Below, piece by piece: positions 12,701 through 26,287 of a DNA stretch of 64,000 bases. The notes beneath the pieces are model-generated. The model worked only from the letters and a program-made list of their open reading frames with translations. It did no database searches and was not told the origin of the DNA. The stretch spans positions 13,144,001 to 13,208,000 of the forward strand of contig OZ234498.1 of NCBI GenBank assembly GCA_965153455.1. Reading direction: 5' to 3'. Source of the DNA: Sphagnum compactum. Taxonomy: Eukaryota; Bryophyta; Sphagnopsida; Sphagnales. The position numbers and the translations under genes were made by a program. Each line of letters begins with the position of its first letter. Position 1 is the stretch's first letter.

Positions 12701-14340
12701 GGTAGCAGCAGGGACAGCAGTGCAGAGTCCCTTTGTGAATGACTTAATGTTACAAAATGCATATTATAACGTCCTCGCAGAAACAAAGTGTGGACTACCT
12801 CTCCCAATCCCACCCAAAAAAAACTCATTTGGAAAGGGGTGGAATTACCCACGTCCTCCCCTCCTCACCCAAAAAAAAACCCCTTTGGAAAAGAAAAGAA
12901 AATTTCTTAACCCCTCGTCCCCTTTTCTTAAAGCTCCACTAACAACTTATAATTCTTTCAATCTAATTAAATTATCCACTCCTTATCCCCATTGAAACCC
13001 TGCAATAAAAAAACAAACCAGTGAAAAAAGAAAAAAATTAAATACCTTAACCCTTTGCTCTCCCTAAATTTCCACCTATATACGGCCACTGCACCCTCAC
13101 CCAACTCTTCGAAAAACTTACACGCAAACCTATAACCTTGTCCATTCAACCAACTTTTGAATCTGAGACCCGTATACCCATGCAAAAGGTGTTCCCACAA
13201 TGCCTCTTTAGGACAGAGCCAATAAGGATTTAGCCAATAGAAGGCGCATCCCTTCATAATTCCAGTAGCTTATCCTCCACCATTAGCATGAAACAAGTAA
13301 CACACACATCCATTTAATTTCCCAAAGTCACCAAAAACAAATACTTTCCAAAGTCTTTTCCTTTCTATCATCATGCCTTTGCGATGATTGGACCGCCTCA
13401 ACAACGTCCATCGATCACAGTTAGTGAAAAGCAGCACACAATTTTCTTTATCTTCTCAAGAACACAAGAACTCTATCACATTGTTCTTGAATCCCTAACA
13501 CTAATTCCATTGTTTTATAAATTTTCATCCATCCTCATTTTGCTTTACACTTAGATCAACACAAATCTCAGCAGCAAACATTCTAGGCCAACCACATGTA
13601 CACTTAACAATCAGTGGTGATTTCCACTTATGCATTAGTGCTAATCTCTGTTGAGATAAGCACAGGTTTGACACCCACTATTGAGGCAGTGGTGTGCTCG
13701 AGGTGGATTGCCTCTGAGCTGTGTACTGCTGGTAGTAATATGACCTTACGTACCTGAACTAGTACGGAATGGAGACACGGAGCTTCCTCCTGAAACTGCA
13801 ACAGAGAGAAGAACATCAGAAAAGGTGTAGTGGTGAGTTGTGCAAGGAGGACGGAAGGCATCAAGCGGTCATGAGTAGCTTGAAGGAGAGATAAACTGGT
13901 AGTGGATTCAGCTGGTACTTAGCAGGGATGATGATGTTTTGCTGTGAGCTTCTCAGTGCATAGAACAGAGGAGAGGAAGGTCAATTCTGGTAGTCAAACC
14001 ATGTGATTGTGTGTTGCAAGGGTTCCATGGATGCCACAAGAACATTAATGGTGTGCAGGATCCATGGACACAAGCATTGTGTGATAAAGATTTTAAACTG
14101 AAAATGAAATAGTGTATTACTTCATGGGAGTATGTATGTTTTGAGTTGCAGTGTGCATGATTTGGGCTGTGGACATTCTTTTGAGGAAGTATGGCTGTAC
14201 AAAGAAATGGGCCCCTGTTTTAATGTGCTTCATTCTGCCACACATTTGAGGGCACAAAGCTGAAACACATTTCCATTTTTGTGAGAGTTGAGTGATGTTG
14301 GTCAGGGCGAACCAGCAACTACAATGGTACCTTCACCATC
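12701..14340. other. intergenic DNA after the lipin relic
   Basis: C-rich, A-rich low-complexity DNA (12,790-12,930) is followed by anonymous sequence. No coding homology was recognised on either strand, and no further lipin exon was found. Confidence 0.5.
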
Positions 14341-14520
14341 TTGAGTAAGGCCTCTTATAGAGCTAATAATTGATAGAGGAAATGTTAAATTTGGACTTAC
14401 AAACTCTGATTTAGTCTAATGAAAGGATATTCATTATTTTTACACATAATCCAAAAAAAATTAGGGTTTTTAGTTTTTTACCATGGTACGAGTGTAGGTA
14501 TGCTGGTTTAGCAAGCAGAA
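14341..14520. repeat. dispersed repeat A, uninterrupted copy
   Basis: This copy runs from TAAGGCCTCTTATAGAGCTA through AGGGTTTTTAGTT to TACCATGGTACGAG. Its left half matches 29,720-29,782 and its right half 36,292-36,400, which are the two flanks of the gypsy element. Part of the right half also matches 18,800-18,870. It therefore serves as the empty-site relative of that insertion. Confidence 0.8.
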
Positions 14521-14560
14521 GTGATATCCTGCTGCAAATTCCAGTGGTGAATAATCGGAA

Positions 14561-14960
14561 CTGGTATATCGGGGATTTTTTGGAATCCTTCGCATGGTCA
14601 TCCATGGACCATTCCAAAGACAATTTCAAAAATAACTACCTGATTTTCAAGATTTACTATTTCAAATTTTTATTAATAACTACTTCCTTTTTTAATGAAC
14701 TTTCTTAATAACATCTCCCACAGTTCTTAATTAATATCTTCAGTTTATAGGTATCTCACTCTTTTCCCTTATCCATCAACACGGATATGAAAAAATAAAT
14801 TAACATGCGTCTTTTAATGTCCATGAAATATATATTAATTTAGATTAAATTTGACATTGACATAAATAATGATGAATTATTGAAAACCATATAAAAACAT
14901 ACGAAAAAAAAAGAAGTTGATTGGCACTGGTAGTGTGCAGCAACACGGAGCTAAAATTGT
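14561..14960. repeat. dispersed repeat B, copy 1
   Basis: It shares long stretches with 52,951-53,250, for example TTTGACATTGACATAAATAA, the nearby ATGTCCATGA-type block, and an ending of GTTGAT..GTAGTGTG. It directly follows repeat A and may be the same element. The internal part 14,640-14,740 is AT-rich and less conserved. Confidence 0.8.
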
Positions 14961-15710
14961 ATAAGGGGAGTGAGTGAAATTACTCCAGCTGAAGCAACCC
15001 CTATGAAGATATTGTCAATTCTCTTTGCCAAAATTGGATGGCAAAAGCTGCCCAGGTGCAATACAAAAACTTTAAAGTAGCTGGAGTAGGTCGGACATAA
15101 TGCTCGAACTACCTATGATTTAGCTGTGATTTAGATTTTTCACTTGAGGTCTAAATTGTTCAGTGTACACTATATTGTTAAATCAATCAGATCGCATTAT
15201 TTCTCTATCCCCTTCTGTGAACAGCACAACAGTTAATGTGCTCTTTAAACTCTAATCATTTGAACAGTAAAATGAAACAAAAAAGGCTAAAATGAAACAA
15301 AAATACCCCTATTATCTTTTTGTGTGAATTCAGTTTAACAGTTAGACAAGTCTAAATATGACTAAAAATCCTGCCTACTCCTCTTGCCTTGTACACATTA
15401 TTAACTTATGATAAGGTTGATGTTTCACATTATATTGGGTAATAAAAGGTCAGTAGCCTAGGAAGGGGTTCGGAATTATGAGGATTAATCTTTGATTAAT
15501 TCTTTTTAGCACATAGGCAAACTATCAAACATACTTCAAAACGACACTTGCAATATTCATCATTCACATGATTTTCAACATGAGACTTTACATTCTTTTG
15601 GTATAGGATCACCCATATGCTTAAAGTCCAATCTTTATGTGAGAACTACCACCCAAAGGAGTTCATCATATGCACCTAAAGATTCTCCTTTAGCAGGATC
15701 ACTCATCAAA
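14961..15710. other. anonymous intergenic DNA
   Basis: Nothing supportable was seen here. Confidence 0.4.
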
Positions 15711-16345
15711 AGATTATAAAGTTTGTGACAATCATCTTCACATTTTATTTTTTCAAAGCTTCCTATTCACATATGATGCTTATACAAGTCTTGATTCAAC
15801 TAACAACATGAAATTATTGAATGCAAATTATGAGTCAAGATTATAAAGTTTGTGACAATCATCTTCACATTTTATTTTTTCAAAGCTTCCTATTCACATA
15901 TGATGCTTATACAAGTCTTGATTCAACTAACAACATGAAATTATTGAATGCAAATTATGAGTCAAGATTATAAAGTTTGTGACAATCATCTTCACATTTT
16001 ATTTTTTCAAAGCTTCCTATTCACATATGATGCTTATACAAGTCTTGATTCAACTAACAACATGAAATTATTGAATGCAAATTATGAGTCAAGATTATAA
16101 AGTTTGTGACAATCATCTTCACATTTTATTTTTTCAAAGCTTCCTATTCACATATGATGCTTATACAAGTCTTGATTCAACTAACAACATGAAATTATTG
16201 AATGCAAATTATGAGTCAAGATTATAAAGTTTGTGACAATCATCTTCACATTTTATTTTTTCAAAGCTTCCTATTCACATATGATGCTTATACAAGTCTT
16301 GATTCAACTAACAACATGAAATTATTGAATGCAAATTATGAGTCA
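15711..16345. repeat. five-copy 127-bp tandem repeat (minisatellite)
   Basis: The unit begins AGATTATAAAGTTTGTGACA and ends AAATTATGAGTCA. Copies start at 15,711, 15,838, 15,965, 16,092 and 16,219, each exactly 127 bp later. By eye all five are identical, so amplification or homogenisation is recent. The array stops abruptly at 16,345. The reading frames in it (such as a 66-residue frame at 16,202) are not multiples of a coding repeat. Confidence 0.97.
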
Positions 16346-19300
16346 AAAGCTCCAATCTCTACCCCTTATATACTTCAAGGAAAGAAATGGATGAATAGTT
16401 AACCACATTCATCTACATATATTCCCCATGTATCAAACCAATCATCAAATGTCACTTATAACTTTCCATCTTTTTATGGATAGGTTTTACAGTATTGAGA
16501 ATCTAGGATTTGGTCAAGTCTACATATTTTACCTCCCATTATTACTAACCCGAAATAATTATTTAAATCATTCATAATCAACCCCCATGCTTTTAAACAA
16601 AGATTATCTTTTTAGGGCCCATGAGATTCATTATTTTATTCCCTATTTTTTATCCATATTATTATCCCAACACTAATGCTATTATTTGTAATTACTAGTA
16701 GTTATTTTGTTGTTATAGGTCCATGGGGTGCGAACTATATGGGCTTTACCCTACACAAAACATTCAGATGCCGTTACTCTGGCCTGTAGTTCCATGCATA
16801 CTTATGACCGTACCCACAAAATTAGAATGAGAACAAATGGACTTGACTGAAACGAGTCGTGGTGACTGAAAATTCTGAAAAATTCATCAGGAATGCAACA
16901 ATGGGTTCGGACTCCAACTGCACAAGGACTCTGGAAGAAGAAACAAAATGAGAACCTTGGGCATACAATTAATTTAGCATGCAAATATGGGTTTTCTTAT
17001 ACCAATTTGGCAGATACATAGATATAGGGGAAATCTTTTTCTAGGACCGTCACTTTTGTTGAGAGTTTGCTGATGGCTCAAGTAGAAGCCTTCCCCAGTG
17101 TAGCACTGTTTTTCATTTTAATGTGACATATCTATTGAGGGACTCGTTGAACTGAGCAGGGTTTCAAGAAGATGTCTTTCCCAGCTTAACTCTGTATTTA
17201 TTTTAAATATGACATGTCTTCTAAGGGACTGGATAAATTAGTACCCACATCATAAGGTAAAAAGCCCATTTTATTAAGTTCTACTTAAAACGATAAATAC
17301 CCTAATTCAGGATCTCTAAGTCTAATCTGACAATGCTTGGGCTGAATATAGCCACTAAGAGGCCTCGCTCAATACGCTGCAAGTCGCAGGGTGGGTGCTT
17401 CGTCATGTCGCCATCTTCTAAGGAGCCTCAGAAGGTTCTTAAGATAACAAGGGATTCTTTTGAAAATGATCATCCATAGTATAGTCATATAGTGTCCCGT
17501 GAGGTTGAACCATCCTTTCCACTGCTTGGCCAGCATATATTTGGCTTCCTAGATATGCTGTCTGGGAAGCAGACAACATCTAATAAGACCTACATCTTTG
17601 CTGCCTGAATGTTGTACATATTTGCCTGGGAGGCTGGAGCAACATATATATTGTTACCTGATCTCTGCATAAATATGTATATAGGGCTTGTCCAATAGAA
17701 CTAGTAAACTCTCCTTGCCAAAGCATGTATCTATGCCCTTTACATAAGGTGTTACAATTAGACAACGTTTACCATAGGTCCACATGATGACCAAAAGACA
17801 ATATGTGCAGGTAGTTGAAATGCGATTGGGGCCAACATGGGGTATATAAAATGAACATATTGGTTGTCTTACAAACTATATACATGTGGAGATAGAAGAA
17901 AAAATTTGTTTACCTACAAACGATCGGGACTCAACAAGAATTGTGAATAATGAGTGGCAAATATTCCAAAACAATATTTCATACGGAAAATGGAAAACAA
18001 CATCCAAATAGTAAAGGAATAGTCATCAAACAACAAATGGCTCAACATTTTCAAAATTAATCTTTTGCAAAATGCATTGTTGTTCACAAACAATAAGTAG
18101 CATTTGACATATGTAAGGCCATTGTGTGATGCAACAACTAAATTGGACTTCAAATCAAGTGAAAATTGTCACAAGTAGCTATAATGATTTGGAGGAGAAT
18201 GGAAGATAAACTTCTTTTTAAAATAAACTTGATTGGATGGTTATGTACTAATTAGGTTAAATCCAATAAATATGATATCATAATATCTAGTGACTTCAAA
18301 TCAAAGTGTTTGGATGAAACATTTTTAAATGAAGATTGTGGATGTAAAGTACATGTGAGTGAAAACATGTACATGTGATGGTATAATGGCTTTGATAAAT
18401 AGGATTGAAAACATCAACTCAAAAGCATTAAAAGTTTTTTTATTGAATATAATGGCGGTGATCTTGTTGATCTACATTATAATTAACAATCCAAAACAAT
18501 TTAATGTATTCCGGTCATCTAATAACTCACAATTAATGAATGATGTGCACCATGTCTTTGATCCAATAATGAGATCAATAATTAACATGTAACTATGCAT
18601 GTCATTTCAAATGTCAACCTTTATGTGCATGGATATTTATGGAGCATATGAAGAAATTGATGATTGGATTTACCTATGATTAATTATCAAGATTAAACAA
18701 CTTAAAGGCCCATATGTTGCCCAATCTTGCACCCCTTTTGATCCTTATTTTAATTAATTTTGCAAAATCTGACAAGAAAATATGGTGTATAAGCCTTTAC
18801 ACCAAGCAATTTAGGGTTTTTACCACAGTCTGAGAGTAGGTGCTGATTCACCCAAGGCAAACTAACTGAGTATTTCTTTTTCCATAGATCCAGCTACAAT
18901 GGAGTCCATTTGTAGTTTTGTTTATCATGTACTTGACTTTGTAGTTACCATCCAAGTGAACAAAACAAAACAAAATCTAGAGCTATCAGATTACCCTGCT
19001 TCTTTTCTGGCGATCAACAGCTTGCAGCTTGGATGGGCTTGAATTCCATCCAAGCTACTATGGCTGTTAGGCTCCAAAGTGAAGAGTAACGTCCACTAAA
19101 TCCATGTATGTTAACCCAGAAATCCGATGATTTCTGATATGGGATCTGCTTGCTCCCCCTCATAGTAAGAAAGGGTCGGACTTTAAAGTGGTAGAGAGTC
19201 AAGACATAGGAGTTTTGGCGACTTCAAAAAGCGGAGAAGCATTAAGAACTTCATGAGTTGATTGCTTTTGCCGAGGAGATTGGTACGTAATGTAAAGCAG

Positions 19301-20225
19301 GTGTCAGAGAATTTTAAGTGATGGAAAAGCATGAGACCCCTCCTGAGGTACTGCACTGATTGCTTTTTGTCACCTGCTCATGCAACAACAAATTGTGTTG
19401 CATCTCTTATCATTTCACATTGATCTTGCTACACAGCTCAGTTTTCCTAAAGCAAAATAGTTGCGAGCAGGAGAAAGCCACATGTCTACCCAACAAGGGT
19501 TCTCAAGCATGTGGGCGGGATTATAATGAGGAAGTGCGAGTGTCTCTAGTTTACAACTTTACACAACTTTATCCCCCCCTATTGAACAACCCATTGTTGA
19601 CAAATATAATCATATTGCAGACCATGCTTTTCGCGTTGTTGTGGACGCTCCTCGTCCTTTGTCCAAAGTGCAGCTTCAGGATCCGGCTGTAAATCTGTTC
19701 TGCATTTGCCGGCTTCCATGGAGAATTGAAGGCCCACGGCCCGATGATCTGATTTGTTTGTTCGTATATATGCCTACAAAATTCATGATGGGACATGGAC
19801 TAATGAATTTTTGGGAGACAATGTGGGGTGCTTTTGGAGGCAGGGAATATATTGACGCAACCAGGTCATAACTTAGTATGAGCTGTCTTCATATAATAAT
19901 GTCAGGCAAGCTTTAGTGAGGTAGCCTTTATAAAGAGGGCTATTCCAAAGTTATCCATGTCCTGGACACAAGCTACAGTACAGTACAGTTCAAAAGACCC
20001 CACAACGTGATCAGCACGGAGCTGGCCATAATTTGTATTTCTCCAATGTGCTGTGGACCTGGAATTTGCATGAGTATGTTTCATTTGTGGGCTCATTGAG
20101 AAATTGAAAGGCTTAATAAGTACCCCCAGCTTACAATGGGGGTATTAGCCCAGGCCAAAAGTGGTGACAAACAGTTTTGGAAATATAAATTTCATGCAGC
20201 CAGTGGGAAGGCTCAGCATACACTC
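16346..20225. other. intergenic DNA with possible gene scraps
   Basis: No gene can be named. At 17,340-17,610 the DNA is GC-richer, and one plus frame stays open for about 40 codons on each side of a TAG; I do not recognise the product. At 18,790-18,870 lies a partial copy of repeat A. At 19,641-19,868 a 76-residue frame in moderate-GC DNA resembles no family I can name. Confidence 0.4.
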
Positions 20226-20257
20226 AAAGTGCCTTGATTTTTTTTCGCTCAAGTTTT

Positions 20258-20304
20258 GGGTGGGTGGGTGGGTGGGTGGGTGGGAGGGCGGGGGGGGGGG
20301 AGGA
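20258..20304 (+). repeat. GGGT microsatellite plus poly-G, G-quadruplex candidate
   Basis: Seven GGGT units run into GGGAGGGC and a run of about ten G. This easily satisfies the four-G-tract rule for an intramolecular G-quadruplex on the plus strand. The translated Gly/Trp/Val and Pro/Thr/His frames across it are artefacts. Confidence 0.9.
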
Positions 20305-20514
20305 GTTTTCCTCATTTTCTTTTGTTCCCAACATGTTCCCTTCAAGTTCCTGATGGGAACCCATTATGTTCCCTAGGTTCCCAATGTGTTCCTCAAGGGT
20401 GTTCCCAACAGCACCTGGCTTTAATCTCATATGTTTTGCCCAAAGTCCTCCCCTTCTCACCTATATAGGTGGGCCAAGGGGAAACGCTTAATTGGGTGAA
20501 CACACTAGAAACCC

Positions 20515-20626
20515 CTAGACTATGGTCGGATTATGTTACCTAGCACGCACCAGGGTACTGTCCACGGAAACTAGACTATGGTCGGATTATGTTACCTAGC
20601 ACGCACCAGGGTACTGTCCACGGAAA
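20515..20626. repeat. perfect 56-bp tandem duplication
   Basis: Two head-to-tail copies start at 20,515 and 20,571, each beginning CTAGACTATGGTCGGATTAT and ending GTCCACGGAAA. They appear identical. Confidence 0.95.
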
Positions 20627-20639
20627 CTAGGGGGTTATT

Positions 20640-20950
20640 TAGGCTGTTACTGGTTCTGGTATCAACGAATCGACCAGACTGGTATGGCCTGAGTACATAC
20701 CAGCTCGCACCAGTACCTGACCAGTAGGGAATTGAGGTAATAGGTAATAACAGGGCTATATCAGTCCCAATAGTAAGTATGTTAGCTGCTACATACCAGC
20801 CAAAAATCAGCCTTGCCCAGACTCCAATATCAGGACTAGACTGATATAGAAGTTTTTTAAAAGTTCAATACCAGTACCGTTAGTATTATTTTTAAAAAGA
20901 AAATCCATACCAGTACCAGCTGGTATGTTCAAAAGCTGATACCCAGCCAA
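20640..20950. repeat. ACCAG/CTGGT-rich decayed repeat
   Basis: TACCAG and its complement CTGGTA occur many times, including the palindrome ACCAGCTGGT near 20,916. The pattern suggests an old internally repetitive element, but I cannot set borders. Confidence 0.5.
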
Positions 20951-21060
20951 CACCCATTATAATATAGTTGTTCAGCACCCACTGTTGCGCCATCCTGTGT
21001 TGCCCCAATTTGAGCTTGTGATGAACCTTAACTGCATGTCGAGCAAGGCTGCCCAGGTTT

Positions 21061-21245
21061 TTGATCCGCCTACTTACCTTCCTCCACCCAACTATCCTCC
21101 ATACCTACCTACTTCCTTTTGTAGCTGCTCTTCTTCTTCATTTTTTCCCTTTCCACTCCTTTGTCTTTTCATTTTTTTCCTCCTTTTTCTTTGTCTTCTT
21201 TTATTTCCTTCTTCTACTGATGTTCCTTTTTATTCTTTCATATTC
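21061..21245 (+). repeat. polypyrimidine tract
   Basis: About 180 bases are dominated by C and T on the plus strand (TTCTTCTTC, TTTTTTCC, CCTCC words). Such a tract could form triplex DNA. The Phe/Ser/Leu-rich frames here are compositional. Confidence 0.8.
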
Positions 21246-21699
21246 CAGTAGTGATTCTAGAATGTGTTCAGAATTTTGCAAGATCCTTGATGTTTTTGGA
21301 TGGTGTGGGTTCAATCCTAAGCATAACCTTTTCCACAATAGAAATGGACAATGACCTTGTTGCGTTCATTAGAAAGGTTGTTTATACCAAGCATGAGATT
21401 TAAAACATTGAAATCACAAACCATTGAAAGTGACATATTTCAAGACAATAGAGGCAATCACAAAATGCCATGAATCACAAATGATTCATGGTCAGGAAGT
21501 TTACATAAATTTTTTTCCTATCTAAAGTTTTAGGTTGTCACATTTTTTACAACAATTGATCTTTGTTTGCATGGAATAAGTTTTGTGCCAACACAAAGGA
21601 GGTGCTTGTTTGCACATCCACTTGATGGGTCGTCAATTTTTCACACATTAGCATGCACAAAAAGTGGTTCAATTTATAGTTTTGTATTGTTAGAGCATA

Positions 21700-22080
21700 A
21701 TAGGATGAAAGCACAATTAGGGGGACAATTTGGATTGTCACATTTACGTTTCTGTTAAATTGTTGATAAATTAAAAATCTACAATTATTTTTCACATTAA
21801 CATTGTACATTTTTAAGTTGTCCATGTTGAAATAGATTTTTTGGGAATCATATCAAAAATTATGGATGAGTTCTAAGAAAATAATAGATTCATAATGGAC
21901 TTTTAAAATAATGACATCTTTTAATCGCAGAGTAAAAATTGATATGTGAACTCAAAAAATATGCCTTAATATGATTTTATTTAATAAAAAAATCAAATGA
22001 TGTATTTAAAAATAAAGTGCATTGAAACTTTTTTTTATAGATTTTTGAAAAAAAAATTAATATTTGATTATCAAGTTTTA
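21700..22080 (+). repeat. dispersed repeat C, copy 1
   Basis: It begins GATGAAAGCACAATTAGGGG, then GACAATTTGGATTG, and continues through AACTCAAAAAATATG to GTGCATTGAAACTTT. The same order of blocks occurs at 45,090-45,460 on the same strand. No coding capacity is seen. Confidence 0.8.
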
Positions 22081-22939
22081 TTAATCCATTTCTCATTCAA
22101 AATTTAATATTTTTACATGGATTTTTTACTAAGTATATGTCTAGCCACGTGCACACATAAGGTTGCCATATTTTTACTATAAGCATAAGGAAATGCACAT
22201 TGAATGCATAAGTTGTTGATTATCAAAATGTAAGAATTGTATAGTTGGTGTTAAGAAATGGACTTTCAAGTGGCCAAAAGTAGCCACCTAATCATGACTT
22301 CACCCAACATTAATGGCAAGGAAAATAATTTTTTAAAAAAAAAATCCTTTCAAATTGGAGTAGTGTGTACCATTGGTTTCCTTACATTGATGGATAATAC
22401 TTTTGGACTCTCATACATTCAATAACATGAAAGATTTATATATTGTTCAGAGGATGGCATAAAATGGCATAGAGGATGGCACCTTACAACATGCAAGGGT
22501 TTCATAAAAAATAAATTTCTTTGTGATATAAATATATTAACATTTGATCACACATATAGAAAGAAATTTTATTTGTATATGAAATAAAGGTAATGCATTC
22601 ATTTTCCCATCATGAGTTATAGGTTTGTATAACAAATGATGCTATTGCAAATGCCCTTACCATGTTTTTATTAAAGTTTGTAGAACAAGTGAAAGTATTG
22701 CAATTATTAACAAAAGTGGCAAACATGGTCCTATGGCAACAATTACATTTGTAGTTGTTTAAGACGATTGCAACTCCATGACTATATAGTCTATTCAAAC
22801 TTATTGTTTTTACCATAGTTGTTATAGTCCCAAACCATAGAAGCAACTACAGTAAAAGTGACTACAATCATAAAAAACAAATCCAAGAAGCTATATAACT
22901 TAAAAGGTTAAAAGGCTAACACATGGCTAATTAGGCACA

Positions 22940-23008
22940 TTGCGAATGTGAGGACTTGAACCTTTCAGCTTCACATTGAAAGTCCAAGTCCTTAATCATT
23001 GCACCACT
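22940..23008 (-). repeat. tRNA-like (SINE head?) repeat, copy 2
   Basis: The minus strand reads GTGGTGCAATGATTAAGGAC with AGGTTCAAGTCCTCAC downstream, which resembles A-box and B-box promoters of a tRNA-derived SINE. It is closest to the copy at 25,522-25,586, with AAGGACTTGG shared. The cloverleaf is imperfect, so a functional tRNA is unlikely. Confidence 0.5.
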
Positions 23009-23039
23009 TTTTCATCAAGTGATAACTTTTGTCATCACA

Positions 23040-23520
23040 TTATTATGAACATTTCTTCTCATCCTACTTAACTACCTAGCCTAGTTACCTTACCTACCTA
23101 ATTACTTAGTTTAGCTACCCTATTTACATATGTTAAAGTAACTAAACTAGCTAAATTATTTTACTATTATTATTAGGCTACCTTAAGTACCTTAGGCTAC
23201 TTTAGGTTATTCTAAATAATTTTAAGCTATTTTTAACTCTTCTAAACTACCCTACATTATTATAAGTTATTTTACCCTAGGCTATTCTAGGTTTTACCTT
23301 AGATTATTTAAAACTATTACAAGTTTCAACTTAGGCTACTTTAAGCTACCATGGGCTACCAAAGTAGTTTATGGTAATCTAGAATAGTAGTAGGCTACTA
23401 TTAGGCCTTATTTTTTAACATTATGAATTATAGTATTATTAGGTTACTTGTAGGCTATTGGTAGGTTACTTCTGAGATATTATTATATTATTTTTAGACT
23501 ATTACTAGGTTATTAAGAAT
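23040..23520. repeat. CTA/TAGG-rich patch
   Basis: Words such as CTACCTTA, TAGGCTAC and GGTTAC dominate. It lies directly inside a CACTA-like terminus at 23,614. Confidence 0.6.
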
Positions 23521-23614
23521 AAGGTTCTTAGGAAAGCAACTAGTTCATGACTACCAATCATGAAATTACTCATGTATTCATGTCCAATAATAAAACCATG
23601 TTTTTGGTGTAGTA
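23521..23614 (-). mobile_element. CACTA-like terminus facing left
   Basis: On the minus strand the end reads TACTACACCAAAAACATGG, one base away from the CACTACACCAAAA terminus at 40,641. Both are followed by tracts with TCATGACTA-type words. The partner end was not found. Confidence 0.45.
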
Positions 23615-24072
23615 TTCACTCCTTTACCATTCTACCATTTGTGATTTGAAGGTGTAGAAAAATGAAGGTACATTGCATTTGTGATCTACCCCTTGTTAAC
23701 CCAACTAATGGTGTACCCTATATGTACAAATATTGTAATGAGCCTTTAGGCACCTATTACAACAACTACATTTTGGGGTTTGTTGTTTAACATCATTGGA
23801 GGCTAAAAGGTAAGCCTAAGTTAAAGATGATAAGGTTTTGTAATATTAACATGTTTCAACAACAACATCATGTATCTTTTGACATTAGTATGTTTAATTT
23901 GAATCATTATATTATAATAGTCAATAATAATAAAAAAGAGGGCCCATGCATGTACGGCGACATTGGTGGGAAGTAGGTTGCCAAGTTGGCGCACTATCAC
24001 AAAATATGGGTGTAGTTCACTAGTCGTATTTCATTAAACTATTGAATTCTTGCATCCCCATTAAGTCCCATT

Positions 24073-24144
24073 CACTACAACCAATGAATTCATTGAAAAT
24101 CCAGTGAAATCACTTGGCATACAAGGACACCTTTTATTGTAGTG
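24073..24144. repeat. short inverted-terminal structure (CACTACAA/TTGTAGTG)
   Basis: An 8-bp inverted repeat bounds 72 bases. No target duplication is seen, so it may be a MITE remnant or chance. Confidence 0.25.
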
Positions 24145-25521
24145 GGGGAAGTTAAATACCTACTTGTTATTTGTGCAATACTCCCATCTTTTGACAACAA
24201 GATTCCTTGTGTGCATGATGAGTGAGTAAGTAGGTGTAAGTAGGTTATGAGAGGTAGCTAGTTAAGCAAGTAGGCAAATCACTATGTATGTTAGGATGGT
24301 TCACATGTTAATTAGTAGATAGGGTGAAAAAAAGGTTAGTAAATAGGGGTCCAAGCATGATAAAGTATGCCAAAAAAGTAGTCCTAAGAAAATTTAATTT
24401 CAAGAATAGTCTCTATTCAATATTAACATTCAAAAAGATATTAAAACCTATTTAAGTTGCATTTTGAAATCATAGAGCACTTTATTGAGTTCATTGTAAA
24501 TTGATAAGGTTTGAAGAAATTTTTATATAAGAAAAAAAGATGAAAAGTATGTCCTAAATTGGTTGGTTGTTCAAATTTTCCAAAATATTTTACATTAAAA
24601 CTTTGATAGATTATGATTATATAATATGAAAAGTTGAAACTATATCCATACACACCGGCCGGGCCTTCATCAATTTGAAAGTATAATAATTCTAAATAAT
24701 GTTTTACTTTCATGAACTTGTAACTCAATTTTGCATAACTATGACATGTATTTTCTAGTAATTGCATCTTTAGAAATGTACTTAAATGCATATCAAAACA
24801 TGTGTTTTCTTCAATATTATGTAATGAAGTCAAAGAACTTATAATTGTTGGCCATTGACTCAAGTAATATTCATGGATTCAATATATTAAGGTATATTTT
24901 ATCAATACTTTCCAAAAAAAAAGTGTCTCTGACTAACATACTTTACCATGCTTATGCCCATAGGTGAGGTAAAAAAGTACAAATGTTTTTGAAAAAAAGA
25001 GTCAGTGTAAGTGGGTAAAACATTAAATAAATAAATTTTGCTAACTTGTGGGGGTTAGTTGGTTGATAGGGACCCCACATTAGTAGAAAAACAAGTTTTT
25101 GTGACTAAAAATTTTAGTAAAAAAAATACCCCCATTTAAACAACCATAAAGATAACTTTCATCATTTTGAACAAGTCGTTTATAATGTATATTGTGATTG
25201 GGTGATCATTTTTAATTAGTCATTTTGATTAGTCATCTTGATTGCAAGGTGCTAGGTTATTTAACTAATCAAATTAAAATAATTTATTTTTAAATTTATT
25301 TTCACATAAAATTACAATGGTATAGGTACTAAATAAATATAAGTAGGACCAAAATGTAAGTAGCTATGTACTTCTAGTAGTTTAATTACCCAACCTAACT
25401 TACTTAACATATTTATCCAATTGAACCTATTTAGCCTAACTATTGAACTTAGCTTACTTAGCCCAATTACCCAACCTAACATACCTAAACTTGTAGCCCC
25501 TTAAACATGAACATAGGTTGT
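24145..25521. other. AT-rich intergenic DNA
   Basis: No coding or RNA gene was seen. The 140-residue minus frame at 24,441-24,863 is Asn/Phe/Tyr-rich and looks like an AT-composition artefact. CCTA words recur near 25,380-25,500. Confidence 0.5.
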
Positions 25522-25586
25522 AAACATTAAGGATTGAACCCTTCACCTCCATGATGATAAGCCAAGTCCTTAGAGCATTTCTAGCA
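25522..25586 (-). repeat. tRNA-like (SINE head?) repeat, copy 3
   Basis: The minus strand reads GCTCTAAGGACTTGGC, then GAAGGGTTCAATCCTTAATG. It shares the A-box-like TAAGGACTTGG and the B-box core GGTTCAA with the copy at 22,940-23,008. Confidence 0.5.
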
Positions 25587-26089
25587 GTGTTCGATATGTG
25601 ATCTTGCACAGTAAAATTGAATGAAGAGATACCAAACTATGCCAGTTTGGCTTAGGAAAGTGGTTTTGGTTCCACATAGTTGCCCACATTGCCATGGTTG
25701 GTAAAAAACATAGCAACCGTGTGCTGCAAAAAAAAATGTAATAGATATGATCTAACTATTGCTAAGTGTTTTTGATTGGCCCATCATAATGATTCGTTTA
25801 GGTGGTTTGCTATTATTAATCCCCCACCTATTTGTTATCCCAATTTTAGTTTTATGGGTGGGGTTGTAAAAGAATACATAACTAAACTTGGATGTGAAAA
25901 ATATTTTTGCAAGGTCACAAACTGAACACCATTGGAAATGCTTTTACTAATGGATTACAAAATAAATTAACTTTTGTCAATTTTTTTATTTGACAACTTA
26001 TAATATTGTATATTGTAAACTTATGTAAGTTGATAATAGAATTAAAAAATTGTAAAAAAGGTAACTTATTCAATAGGAGGTGTATTGGC

Positions 26090-26285
26090 CTTCAAGCTAC
26101 CTACCAATTTAACCTACTATGGTACCTAAATATTTACCTATTACTAGGTAGCTAGCTACATACCTACTAAATAATTATGTACTTACTAGATAGATAGTTA
26201 TTTACTAAATAGTTATGTACGTATTAAGTAATTACTTACTTATTAGTTAATTACGTATTATGTACCTAGGTAGGTAGCTACCTAG
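26090..26285. repeat. CCTA/TAGG-rich patch
   Basis: It consists of degenerate CTACCTA, ACTAGGTAG and TACGTA words. It abuts the next inverted-repeat structure. Confidence 0.6.
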
Positions 26286-26287
26286 TG